From Bacteroidota bacterium (GTDB lineage: Bacteria; Bacteroidota; Rhodothermia; Rhodothermales; UBA10348), in the NCBI GenBank assembly GCA_029262855.1, contig JAJCYP010000106.1:1-64000 (forward strand): 64,000 nucleotides of DNA. The letters run 5' to 3'. This document shows positions 1 through 7,764 of this stretch, piece after piece (within the stretch, counting starts at the first letter, position 1; each line of letters starts with the position of its first letter). Under the pieces are notes generated by a model. The model was given only the letters and a program-made list of their open reading frames with translations, was not told the DNA's origin and made no database searches. The position numbers and the translations under genes are program-made.

Positions 1-240
1 CTGCGTGGCATGCCGGTGGACCTGCACGCTTGGCTCAAGAAGGATGCTGAACGCGAGGGGAGGAGCCTGAACGCTCACCTGCTACGGCTTCTGGAGGAGG
101 CGGTCGAGAGCAAGCGATACATTCGTGAGCGCGAGGCGAGGATTGACGCCTTCAGAGCGAAGTATCTGCCAAACGGGGGCTTTGACATGGGAGATGAAGT
201 GACCGAGTGGATCCGCCACGACCGCGATCATGGTCATTGA
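1..240 (+). CDS. FitA-like ribbon-helix-helix antitoxin, start outside the window
   Basis: Predicted antitoxin and autorepressor of the PIN toxin encoded next. The readable part opens with a FitA-type ribbon-helix-helix motif (MPVDLHAWLKKDAEREGRSL followed by NAHLLRLLEEA), and the charged C-terminal half is the usual toxin-binding tail. The frame is open to the left edge (Leu-Arg-Gly before Met at base 10). Family members normally have a few residues such as 'I-T-V-R-G' before this point, so the true start is probably just outside the window. It overlaps the toxin start by 11 bases, typical of translational coupling. The family assignment comes from motif and context only. Confidence 0.75.
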   Translation: MRGMPVDLHAWLKKDAEREGRSLNAHLLRLLEEAVESKRYIREREARIDAFRAKYLPNGGFDMGDEVTEWIRHDRDHGH

Positions 241-613
241 TGCAAACGTCATTTCTGCCCGGTACCTCGAGACAGGACAGCGCCACGAGCAGGTTCTGCA
301 TCGATTGGAGACCGTTGGGGACTGGCACTCCCCACCGATCTGGCAGAGTGAATTCAACAGTGTGCTGATGAAGTACCTCCGCCACCGTGGACTGCAGCTG
401 GAGGCTGCGATCTGTGCTCATGCAGAAGCGGAATCGGCAATCACACTCCTCCGTCAACCCGATCCAGAGGAAGTGCTCCCCCTCGCATTGCACTCGGGCT
501 GCTCCACGTATGACTGCGAGTACGTCGCGGCCGCGAGGAATGCGGGCCTACCGCTCTTGACGTTCGACAAGAGGGTGATCAAGGCGTTTCCGAAGATTGC
601 TCGCGAGCCCTAG
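230..613 (+). CDS. PIN-domain ribonuclease toxin (VapC/FitB type)
   Basis: Toxin of a type II toxin-antitoxin pair; PIN proteins are Mg-dependent RNases that cut specific tRNAs or mRNAs. The 127-residue length is normal for the family. The acidic active-site residues are Asp4 (MVIDAN), Glu41 (SEFNSVL), Asp95 (TYDCEYVAAA) and Asp113 (LTFDKR), so the protein looks catalytically intact. It starts inside the antitoxin gene, so the two are one operon. The RNA target cannot be read from the sequence. Confidence 0.85.
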   Translation: MVIDANVISARYLETGQRHEQVLHRLETVGDWHSPPIWQSEFNSVLMKYLRHRGLQLEAAICAHAEAESAITLLRQPDPEEVLPLALHSGCSTYDCEYVAAARNAGLPLLTFDKRVIKAFPKIAREP

Positions 614-758
614 CAGTCTGTCGGACTTAGTGCCATCATGATTCGCAATTTGGGGTTCCTCCCCGTCGGGATCTCAGATGTTAGTTCGCTTCGTTCCAGT
701 CGACCGCGACACACCGATGGCGAAACGGCAGGCCGCACGCAGGAGGCGTGGCAGAAGC

Positions 759-897
759 CCTACATGGAATGGCGGGGGTAAATTCCACCTAGACACCCGG
801 TTTTCGGCGGCCTACATGGAATGGCGGGGGTAAATTCCACCTGGACACCCGGTTTTCGGCCGCCTACATGGAATGGCGGGGGTAAATTCCACCTAGA
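759..897. repeat. 52-bp tandem direct repeat, 2.7 copies
   Basis: Three copies start at 759, 811 and 863, exactly 52 bases apart, and are nearly identical. The third is cut off at about 897. Each begins CCTACATGGAATGG and contains the inverted repeat TGGAAT-N11-ATTCCA. The last copy runs into the 3' end of the PAP2 gene and supplies its stop codon. A short basic reading frame leads into the first copy (about 711-760). Repeated internal motifs at a terminus are a known feature of IS21-type elements, so this may be a decayed IS end. That identity is inference; no transposase gene remains here. The stretch 614-758 shows nothing else recognisable. Confidence 0.85.
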
Positions 898-1663
898 ACC
901 GGAAGGCCACGCTGGCGTGGCCCGGGGCTACCCGCACCCGAGGCTTCTGGCGATTCGGCCGCGAACGGCCCTGATGCCGGCGGGCCAGGAAAACGGCCGT
1001 CAGCGTGCCGATCGTGCCACCGGCGATCACATCGGTTGCCCAGTGCTTGTCCCTGTTGAGTCGCGCCAGGGCGGTCCCCAGGGGGAGGAGCAGGAGGGCG
1101 CGTGCAACCGGCGTCCGGTAGTACACTGCCCAGGGGACGATGATGGCAAAGGCGGTGGTCGTGTGCCCCGACGGAAATGAGGAGTGACCGGAGAACGGCG
1201 CGAAGTGGTTCGGGGCATAGCCCTCGTCCGGCCGGCCTCGGCCAAAGGCATACTTGAGGCCATAGGAGAGGCCACCCGCCAGAATCAGCGATTCGAGACT
1301 CGTAAATGCGGCGTCCTGTGACTTTTCGTCGCCCAGCAGAAGCGTCAGCCCGAAGACTCCAGCGACCTTGGCGGTCACCGAGGGGCCGCCCATGGGGTTG
1401 GTTCCGTCCAGGAATTGATCGACAGACCCCGATGACCAGGCACGGATGCCATCGTTCATGAACGGGTCGATCACCTGTGCTCCCACCAGGAAGCCCACGG
1501 CGGCGCCGCTTGCCACGGGAGCATGCCGGAGCACCGTTGAACCAAGGGCCGAGGCATCGCTTTGCATCCAACGTAGGAAGCGCCCAGAGTCCTGAGCGCC
1601 CGCGTCCTGTCGGGCGGCGCCGAGCAGCAGAAACAAGAGAAGGAGTCGGTTCATCACCTGCAT
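893..1663 (-). CDS. PAP2-superfamily membrane phosphatase
   Basis: Lipid phosphatase of the PAP2 (type 2 phosphatidic acid phosphatase) superfamily, probably acting on lipid phosphates or undecaprenyl pyrophosphate at the periplasmic face. All three signature motifs are visible: K137-x6-R144-P145 (KYAFGRGRP), PSGH at 164-167, and R201-x5-H207-x3-D211 (RLNRDKHWATD). The N-terminus is a hydrophobic leader (MNRLLLLFLLLGA), then several membrane segments; the 256-residue length is normal. The gene lies 30 bases downstream of dnaE on the same strand. Its final codons and stop fall in the last copy of the 52-bp repeat, so the original C-terminus may have been altered by insertion of that repeat. 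Confidence 0.88.
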   Translation of the reverse strand: MQVMNRLLLLFLLLGAARQDAGAQDSGRFLRWMQSDASALGSTVLRHAPVASGAAVGFLVGAQVIDPFMNDGIRAWSSGSVDQFLDGTNPMGGPSVTAKVAGVFGLTLLLGDEKSQDAAFTSLESLILAGGLSYGLKYAFGRGRPDEGYAPNHFAPFSGHSSFPSGHTTTAFAIIVPWAVYYRTPVARALLLLPLGTALARLNRDKHWATDVIAGGTIGTLTAVFLARRHQGRSRPNRQKPRVRVAPGHASVAFRF

Positions 1664-1693
1664 GACACAGGTATCGCACCTACCACGTAACCG

Positions 1694-4600
1694 TTAAGCC
1701 TTCTCCCCCTCCACCTGAATGGTATTCGTGCCCAGAATCGCCGCAAGCCCTTTCATGAACTCGGCATTCGGCTCGATCACCGAGGTGCGGCTCAGAATGC
1801 GCTGCGGTTCGTGCAATCCCGGAAGCGCGACGGCGAAGTAGAGTCTGCAGGTCCCACGATGGGCCTCGCAGAGCTCATGAACGGCATCGACGGCCTCTTC
1901 GGTCAAGTCGTAGGGGTTGACGTGGAGGACGAGGGACTTCACCATCGATTCCCTGACTTTCCAGATCGGGGTCGCCTCCTGCACCACCATTTTGACGCTG
2001 CCACCCCGCATTTCCACCTCTCCCCGGGCGAAAATGATCTGGTCCGGCTCCAGGTATCGTTGAACCCGGTCGTAGTTGTTTGAGAAGCAGACCAGGTCCG
2101 CCTGTCCCGTGAAGTCTTCGATCGTGGCCGTCAGCATCGGCTTGCCCGTTTTGGTCCGCCGGTGAGCCACGTCGATGACAATGCCACACAGGGTATGGAC
2201 CGGGCCGCGCGTATATCCGCGGTCGTCCTCCACCGGGGGAGCCTTTTCCAGCAGATCTGGAATGTCGGTCACCTTGGTCGAGGCGAACGCCCGAATCTCC
2301 GGGAGGACGGCCTCGAGAGGATGGCCGGACACGTAGAAGCCGATTACCTCCCGCTCCTCCTTCAGGGTGCGTCCCTTCGGCCAGGGTTCCAGGACGGGCA
2401 ATTGCGGGGGTTGAAGCGCTGCGCCATCGCCACCGGCTCCACCAAAGAGTGAGTTTTGTCCTGCAGCCTTGTCGGCCTGCGCCTTATGGGCGTGATGAAT
2501 GGCGGCGTCGAGTGCCTCGATCTGCTGCGCGCGATGCCCCTCGAGTTCGTCCAGCGCGCCCGCCCGAATCAGGGACTCCAACGCCTTCTTGTTGACCGCC
2601 CGCGAGTCCACAGACTCGGTCAGGTGGAAAAGGGACGTGAATGGACCGTGCTCTTCCCGGGCCTCGATGATGCATTCGATGGCTCCCAGACCCGCGCCCT
2701 TGATGGCACCCAGACCAAACCGAACCGCTCCCTGATCGACCCCGAAGTGGCTGAGGCTCTGGTTCACCGACGGAGGAAGAATGTCGATGCCAAGGTGGCG
2801 AGCCTCGTCGAGGACGACGGTCAGCTTCTTCGTATCCGACATTTCGTTCGTCAGCGCCGCCGACATGAACTCGGCCGGGTAGTTCGCCTTGAGGTAGGCG
2901 GTCTGGTAGGCGACGACGGAGTATGCGGCCGAATGACTGTTGTGCACAACCAGCCCGTCCGCCACGAAATTATGGTCCTCCTCGACCTCCAGATCGTAGG
3001 TATCGCGAGATCCGAGAGGGGTGATGGAGACAACCTCATCCCAGTAGACGTCTGAAAAGGCGAGCTCGGTGAGGGGCTCGGACTGGAGATGGTAGCCCAG
3101 ACGCGCAATGGTGGATCTCCTGAACCCGCGTTTCCCAGCGCTTCCGCGGCCGCATAGTTCCTTGGTAGATACCGAGGCCCGCCCTTCAACTCCCCTCCAT
3201 GTGAGGCCCAATGACTGGCGCGCCTCATTCACAACTGTCCGAACACCTGCCGGAATCGTGTCGGCACTGGACATCCGTCCGGCCGACTGTTCCACATGGG
3301 CTCGCAGCCGGTCGAGGGACTTGGTGCGCCCGAGGATGTGGGGTCCGAGCACACTGAGGAACCGCTCCAATACGTTCGATCCAGCCGGGCGTACCGTCCA
3401 CCCGATCTTGACGCTGTCCCGATAGGCGAATTTCTTCTCCGTGATTCGGGATACGATTCCCAGTCGCAGGAGCAGGTGCTGCACATCCTTCGCCAACTGA
3501 TGCGACGAGGTGGCGTAGTAGGGGCTGACGGAAGAAGGCGCGGCAATATGGCCATCGCCCGACCAAAGCCTTCCGAGGAAGAGGGCCAGGTTGTCATTCC
3601 GAAGCCTGAAGATGGCTGCCGGGACTCGTTTCTCTGTTGCACGCTTACCGGTTATACCCAGCCCTTCCGCCCACGTGTAGGCACCGGAGCGGACCGGGGG
3701 CGATGCGACCTGAACACCTCCGGCATTCCAGGGGCGATTACCGGCCTGGAATCGCGCGTCACGCCCGGTATTTGCGCAGACCTCAAGTCGGCCGTCCTTT
3801 CGAGCGGTGATCCGCGCCTCGGTGTGCGGGAATCGCCGCACCGCTTTGGCAAAATCGTCGACCAGCTCACGGCCGTTGTTGTAGAAGTACAGGCTGCTGG
3901 GATGGCACGTGTTGCCCTCCGAAATGAGGTGGGCCAGCGTGATGAGCTCGTGGCGCGACCACGTTGCAGAGAGACCGAAATCCATCTGGCGCGGCGCGGC
4001 GATGCGGCTGCCCGGCTGAAGGTCCTCAAGATTCGTCCACCCATGAAGGGTCCGGAACGGATGGTTGCCCGTCGCGACGATTCGATGTCCGAGTCGGGTC
4101 TCAACTTCAAAAACGGGCTTGACTCCGTTCCACACGACGTCGGTGACCTTGCGCGGCTGCAGCTTCTGACGGCCGTTCAGGGCGTGCACGCGCATGGATG
4201 GCCGGGTGTCAAAGATCTCCTTGACGGTTCGTCGGGCCCCCGTGTCGGCATCAAACACCTCTGTTTCGCCGACAACGCATTTGTTGAATCCGTAACCCGC
4301 GAACTTCGCCATCATGTCGAAGACCTCCTGGGCGGTCTTCTCATCCACACCGCGGTCCAGCGCTCCGGTCACAAAGATGCCGCGCTGCTTGTCCATCTCC
4401 TTGACCTTCTTCTTGCTCATGGCCCGGCGAAGGATGTCGGCACTGCCCAGCGTGTACCCGCCCATGACTTGGGCCATCTTCATGACTTGCTCCTGATAGA
4501 CGGGGAGCCCGAACGTAGGCTCGAGCACCTCCCGGAGCATTTCGTGGGGGTAGGAGACCTCCTCGCGGCCGTGCTTCCGATCGATGTAGTTCGGGATGAG

Positions 4601-6532
4601 ATCCATCGGGCCGGGCCGGTAGAGCGCGTTCATCGCGATCAGATCGTCGATGGACGTGGGCTTCAGCTTTCGAAGCCACTCGCGCATCCCCGAGGATTCA
4701 AACTGGAAGATGGCAACCGTATCGGCACGCTGGAAGAGATCGAAGGTGGCGGAATCGTCCAGCGGGATCTCCTCCAGGTCCAGTTCAATGCCGTGGATGC
4801 GCTCTATCTCGGAGAGGGCATCGTTGATGACGGTCAGGGTCTTGAGACCCAGAAAGTCCATCTTAAGCAGACCGAACTCCTCTACCCAATTCCCATCGTA
4901 CTGGGTGGTGATCACGTCCTCGCCGCCTGACTTGCTCTTGGCGACCGCGACGGGCACGTATTCGCTCACCCGCCCCGGCGCAATGATGACTCCGGCCGCG
5001 TGGACACCGGTGTGGCGGGCGGATCCCTCGAGCACCTGCGAGTAGTGCATCAGATTGCGGATCTGCTCATTTTGATCGGTGAGCAGCTTCCGGAATTCCG
5101 GCACATCCTGCAGGGCCGAACTCAGCGAGTTGCCGGGTCCGTCCGGAATCATCTTGGCGATGCGATCCGCCTCGGGCAGGGGAATCTGGAGCACGCGGGA
5201 GACATCCCGGATAACCGAGCGTGCTCCCATCGTCCCGAAGGTGATGATCTGGCACACGTTCTCGCGGCCGTACTTCTGCACGACGTAGTCGATGACCCGT
5301 GAGCGGCCCCGGTCGTCAAAGTCGATATCGATATCGGGCATCGACACCCGTTCGGGATTCAGGAATCGTTCAAACAGGAGGTCGTACTGGAGTGGATCGA
5401 TGTTCGTGATCCCGAGACAGAACGCCACCGCACTTCCGGCCGCCGACCCGCGCCCGGGGCCGACACTGACCCCCAACTCGCGGGCCGCGGTAGTAAAGTC
5501 CTGTACGATCAGGAAGTAGCCCGCGTAGCCCATGTTCCGGATGATGCCCAACTCCAGGTCCAGGCGCTCCGTCACGGCCAGCGTGATCTCGCCGTAGCGC
5601 GACTGCGCCCGCTGATAGACCAGGTGTCTCAGGTACCCGTCCATGTCGCCGACGAACTCGTCCGGCAGGGGATAGTGAGGCATGAGGAGTTTGCCCATTT
5701 CCAGTTCCAGATCGCAGCGGTCGGCCACCTCCAGCGTGGTAACCAACGCCTGCTGGCGCATCGCTGGATCCAGACTGGCAAGGGCGGCCTCCATCTGGGT
5801 GGGCGTCTTGAGAAAGAACTGGTCGTTCTCAAATTTCATCCGGTTGGGATCGGAGAGATCCTTCCCGGTCTGCAGGCAGAGCAGCACGTCCTGCGCGGCA
5901 TGATCCTCTCGCTCCACATAGTGGACATCGTTCGTCGCCACAATCCCGACCTCGTACTCCCGGGCCCAGCGCAGCAGGACTTCGTTCACCCGGTGCTGGT
6001 CCTCGATGCCGTGGTCCTGAATCTCGATCAGGTAATCCTTGCCGAAGATCTCCAGGTAGTCTTCGAAGATGGGGCGGGCGGCTTCCTCGCCCAGCTTCAG
6101 GATGGTCTGCGGGACTTCGCCCTGAAGGCAGCAGGTGGTGGCCACCAGCCCGGCTCCGTACTGCCGAAGCGCCTCCCGGTCAATGCGCGGCTTGTAGTAA
6201 TAGCCATCCGTGTAGGACTGAGAGGACAGCCGGATCAGATTGCGGTAGCCCTCCTCGTTCTTGGCCAGGAGGACCTGATGGTACCGCGTTCGATCGGTCT
6301 TGTCCGCCATGCCTGCAGGCGTGACGTAGAACTCGCATCCAATGATCGGCTTCACGCCGGCCTTCCGGGCCTTGGTGTAGAACTCGGGGACACCGAAAAG
6401 ATTGCCGTGGTCCGTGATGGCCAACGCCGGCATGTTCTGATCAGCCGCACTGGCTACCAGTCGCTCAATTCGCGCGGCCCCATCAAGCAGGGAATACTGG
6501 GTGTGGCAGTGGAGGTGACAGAAATCTGCCAT
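1694..6532 (-). CDS. dnaE: DNA polymerase III alpha subunit interrupted by an intein
   Basis: Replicative polymerase catalytic subunit. The 1612-residue precursor contains an intein at residues 752-1198, leaving a spliced protein of 1165 residues, normal for DnaE1. The N-terminal PHP domain keeps its metal-site residues (HLHCHTQYS, ITDHGN, GCEFY, NDVHY), so it may still act as an exonuclease. The polymerase core has the catalytic PDIDIDFDD motif, followed by helix-hairpin-helix and a C-terminal OB fold (GIVIDVAHRRTKTGKPML). The intein splits the conserved FAGYGFNK/SHSAAY block. The start at 6532 gives the canonical opening MADFCHLHCHTQYSLLDG. Assignment is certain; splicing itself is inferred from intact intein blocks. 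Confidence 0.97.
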   Translation of the reverse strand: MADFCHLHCHTQYSLLDGAARIERLVASAADQNMPALAITDHGNLFGVPEFYTKARKAGVKPIIGCEFYVTPAGMADKTDRTRYHQVLLAKNEEGYRNLIRLSSQSYTDGYYYKPRIDREALRQYGAGLVATTCCLQGEVPQTILKLGEEAARPIFEDYLEIFGKDYLIEIQDHGIEDQHRVNEVLLRWAREYEVGIVATNDVHYVEREDHAAQDVLLCLQTGKDLSDPNRMKFENDQFFLKTPTQMEAALASLDPAMRQQALVTTLEVADRCDLELEMGKLLMPHYPLPDEFVGDMDGYLRHLVYQRAQSRYGEITLAVTERLDLELGIIRNMGYAGYFLIVQDFTTAARELGVSVGPGRGSAAGSAVAFCLGITNIDPLQYDLLFERFLNPERVSMPDIDIDFDDRGRSRVIDYVVQKYGRENVCQIITFGTMGARSVIRDVSRVLQIPLPEADRIAKMIPDGPGNSLSSALQDVPEFRKLLTDQNEQIRNLMHYSQVLEGSARHTGVHAAGVIIAPGRVSEYVPVAVAKSKSGGEDVITTQYDGNWVEEFGLLKMDFLGLKTLTVINDALSEIERIHGIELDLEEIPLDDSATFDLFQRADTVAIFQFESSGMREWLRKLKPTSIDDLIAMNALYRPGPMDLIPNYIDRKHGREEVSYPHEMLREVLEPTFGLPVYQEQVMKMAQVMGGYTLGSADILRRAMSKKKVKEMDKQRGIFVTGALDRGVDEKTAQEVFDMMAKFAGYGFNKCVVGETEVFDADTGARRTVKEIFDTRPSMRVHALNGRQKLQPRKVTDVVWNGVKPVFEVETRLGHRIVATGNHPFRTLHGWTNLEDLQPGSRIAAPRQMDFGLSATWSRHELITLAHLISEGNTCHPSSLYFYNNGRELVDDFAKAVRRFPHTEARITARKDGRLEVCANTGRDARFQAGNRPWNAGGVQVASPPVRSGAYTWAEGLGITGKRATEKRVPAAIFRLRNDNLALFLGRLWSGDGHIAAPSSVSPYYATSSHQLAKDVQHLLLRLGIVSRITEKKFAYRDSVKIGWTVRPAGSNVLERFLSVLGPHILGRTKSLDRLRAHVEQSAGRMSSADTIPAGVRTVVNEARQSLGLTWRGVEGRASVSTKELCGRGSAGKRGFRRSTIARLGYHLQSEPLTELAFSDVYWDEVVSITPLGSRDTYDLEVEEDHNFVADGLVVHNSHSAAYSVVAYQTAYLKANYPAEFMSAALTNEMSDTKKLTVVLDEARHLGIDILPPSVNQSLSHFGVDQGAVRFGLGAIKGAGLGAIECIIEAREEHGPFTSLFHLTESVDSRAVNKKALESLIRAGALDELEGHRAQQIEALDAAIHHAHKAQADKAAGQNSLFGGAGGDGAALQPPQLPVLEPWPKGRTLKEEREVIGFYVSGHPLEAVLPEIRAFASTKVTDIPDLLEKAPPVEDDRGYTRGPVHTLCGIVIDVAHRRTKTGKPMLTATIEDFTGQADLVCFSNNYDRVQRYLEPDQIIFARGEVEMRGGSVKMVVQEATPIWKVRESMVKSLVLHVNPYDLTEEAVDAVHELCEAHRGTCRLYFAVALPGLHEPQRILSRTSVIEPNAEFMKGLAAILGTNTIQVEGEKA
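2939..4279 (-). mobile_element. DnaE intein with LAGLIDADG homing endonuclease
   Basis: A 447-residue in-frame insertion that should excise itself from the DnaE precursor. It begins with Cys (CVVGETEVFDADTG, block A) and has block B GHRIVATGNHPFRT with the T-x-x-H pair. Two LAGLIDADG-type helices follow (TLAHLISEGN and FLGRLWSGDGHI), each keeping an acidic residue. It ends with block F (DTYDLEVEEDHNFVADG) and block G LVVHN, followed by Ser as the +1 nucleophile. Insertion is between Lys and Ser of GYGFNK/SHS, three residues downstream of the cyanobacterial split DnaE intein site (Y/C). All splicing and endonuclease motifs look intact, suggesting an active, mobile intein. Confidence 0.93.
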
Positions 6533-6680
6533 ATTCGGGGCGGTGTGGGGCGTTTGGGTCCAGGGCAGCTCCGCGTGCGGTCACGCAACGGAGTCATGTG
6601 CAAACGGTCAAGAACGGCGGGGAGTTCACGGCGGACAACGGATGTGGATATCTTCCGGTCAATCGAATACGACCCCGGTT

Positions 6681-7370
6681 ATGATACCCCTTCGACTCGT
6701 TGTCATCGGCAGAAGACTCACCGAGGATCTCCTGTTCTGGGAGCAACTGGGCCGGTCGATCACGGCCACGGCCGAGGCTACGGCCCTGGCCGCGTCCACG
6801 TCCGAGAGGCCGATTGTCCTGCTGCACGGACCGGGAGAAATGACCGCACGGTCTCTGGAGGGCGATGGGCTCTCGCTGGACGACGCGGGTCGGGATGAGG
6901 GCACAGACGCTGCCATTCTGGCTGCCTTCCGGACTGAAAACAGGCGAGCCGTCGCCGTCCTTACGGACCAGGGTGTCCCGGCGGTGGGATTCCTGGGCAC
7001 GGACCGCAAGTTGATCTCCGGCGCTCCGCAGGAGCTATTCGTGCGGGCCGGACTTATCGGTCAGACGGCCTCAATCGGCGCTGTACCTCTGCTCGGGGCC
7101 ATCGCTCGCGAGCCTTCGGGACTCTTCCTTCCCGCACTGGCTGCCCTCGTGGAGCGCTGGATTGGGGCCGCCCAGGTGCCTCCTTCCGTCATTTGGCTCA
7201 CCGGGAGGTCCCCGGAGTCGTCAATCTCTTCCGAAGATGTGATGAACCTGACCGGCGAGACCCTGCTCCCCGACGTGGCAAAAATGGAGGGCGTAAGTGT
7301 CCGAGTTTCAGGGATTTCGGAGGTGGGATCATTGCATCCGGAGGTGGGGGTGGCGATGCCGTCGTCTTGA
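6681..7370 (+). CDS. Amino-acid-kinase-fold protein, acetylglutamate kinase-like, degenerate
   Basis: The protein resembles the acetylglutamate kinase branch of the amino acid kinase fold: a phosphate-loop-like LLHGPGE, then TDAAILAAFRTENRRAVAVLTDQG, AVGFLGTDRKLI and a LIGQTASIGAVPLL segment in the usual order. The N-terminal Lys-Gly-Gly motif is replaced by VVIGRRL, and the C-terminal nucleotide-binding part is weak, so catalysis is doubtful. Met at 6681 (MIPLRLVVIG) is preferred because it begins the conserved fold; an upstream ATG at 6543 in the same frame adds 46 unconserved residues. No arginine or lysine biosynthesis genes are adjacent, so a pathway cannot be assigned. Confidence 0.5.
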   Translation: MIPLRLVVIGRRLTEDLLFWEQLGRSITATAEATALAASTSERPIVLLHGPGEMTARSLEGDGLSLDDAGRDEGTDAAILAAFRTENRRAVAVLTDQGVPAVGFLGTDRKLISGAPQELFVRAGLIGQTASIGAVPLLGAIAREPSGLFLPALAALVERWIGAAQVPPSVIWLTGRSPESSISSEDVMNLTGETLLPDVAKMEGVSVRVSGISEVGSLHPEVGVAMPSS

Positions 7371-7410
7371 CCTAATCCTTTAAAAACAGACCGTATGGGC
7401 CGATTTGTGC

Positions 7411-7442
7411 TTGACAGCCCACTGAAGCTCAGCGTAAGTTTG
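7411..7442 (+). promoter_or_regulatory. Bacteroidota-type promoter for the Hc1 gene
   Basis: TTG (7411-7413) is followed after 21 bases by TAAGTTTG (7435-7442). This matches the Bacteroidota -33 TTTG / -7 TAnnTTTG consensus, apart from one missing T in the -33 box. Transcription would start near 7449, giving a ~60-base leader before the Hc1 start codon. The upstream TTGACA also resembles a classical -35 box. Confidence 0.55.
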
Positions 7443-7511
7443 CTTTCTCAATAGGGCACCAATGTCCATTTTTTCCTTTCCGAGCAAACCGATTCACGGA
7501 GGATTCGTGGT

Positions 7512-7685
7512 ATGAGCAAATACAATGAGCTCAAGAGCTTTGTAGACGGCCTCGAAGATGACTTTTCAAAGTTCTTCGACAAAGGCAACAAGGCTGCAGG
7601 AACGCGTGTGCGCAAGGCCATGCAGGATCTCAAGGCTATCGCACAGGACATTCGCGTCCAGGTTCAGGACATGAAGAACAACTAG
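7512..7685 (+). CDS. Histone H1-like DNA-binding protein Hc1
   Basis: Small nucleoid-associated protein of the Hc1 family, known from chlamydial chromatin condensation and common in Bacteroidota. The 57-residue product opens MSKYNELKSFVDGLEDDFSK, then has the family signature KGNKAAGTRVRKAMQDLKA and an amphipathic helix ending QVQDMKNN. It lacks the long Lys/Ala-rich tail of the chlamydial protein, as do most Bacteroidota members. A strong GGAGGA sits about 8 bases before the ATG, unusual in this window and a sign of high expression. A promoter lies upstream and a hairpin terminator follows, so the gene is probably transcribed alone. Confidence 0.93.
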   Translation: MSKYNELKSFVDGLEDDFSKFFDKGNKAAGTRVRKAMQDLKAIAQDIRVQVQDMKNN

Positions 7686-7718
7686 TCTTCTGAACAGCCA
7701 CGAGCTTGGAAGGGCCGC

Positions 7719-7745
7719 GCCACCAGGTGTGGCCTTTCTTTTTCT
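7719..7745 (+). terminator. Rho-independent terminator after Hc1
   Basis: Stem GCCAC/GTGGC around a CAGGT loop (7719-7733), with extra GGCC pairing just outside, followed at once by the T-rich tract CTTTCTTTTTCTG. It lies 34 bases after the Hc1 stop and before the DUF3078 gene. Confidence 0.8.
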
Positions 7746-7764
7746 GTGAAAATCTGACTGATCG

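Noticed and set aside
759..897. Possible CRISPR array
   Set aside because: The units are directly tandem with identical 52-bp sequence throughout, so there are no unique spacers, and there are no cas genes.
864..1679. 271-codon minus-strand frame overlapping the PAP2 gene in another frame
   Set aside because: It is Arg/Pro-rich shadow sequence; the overlapping frame 893-1663 has all PAP2 motifs.
3296..4930. 544-codon open frame on the plus strand across the intein region of dnaE
   Set aside because: It is antisense to dnaE and the intein, whose motifs are unmistakable on the minus strand. High GC content leaves long antisense frames open throughout this window.
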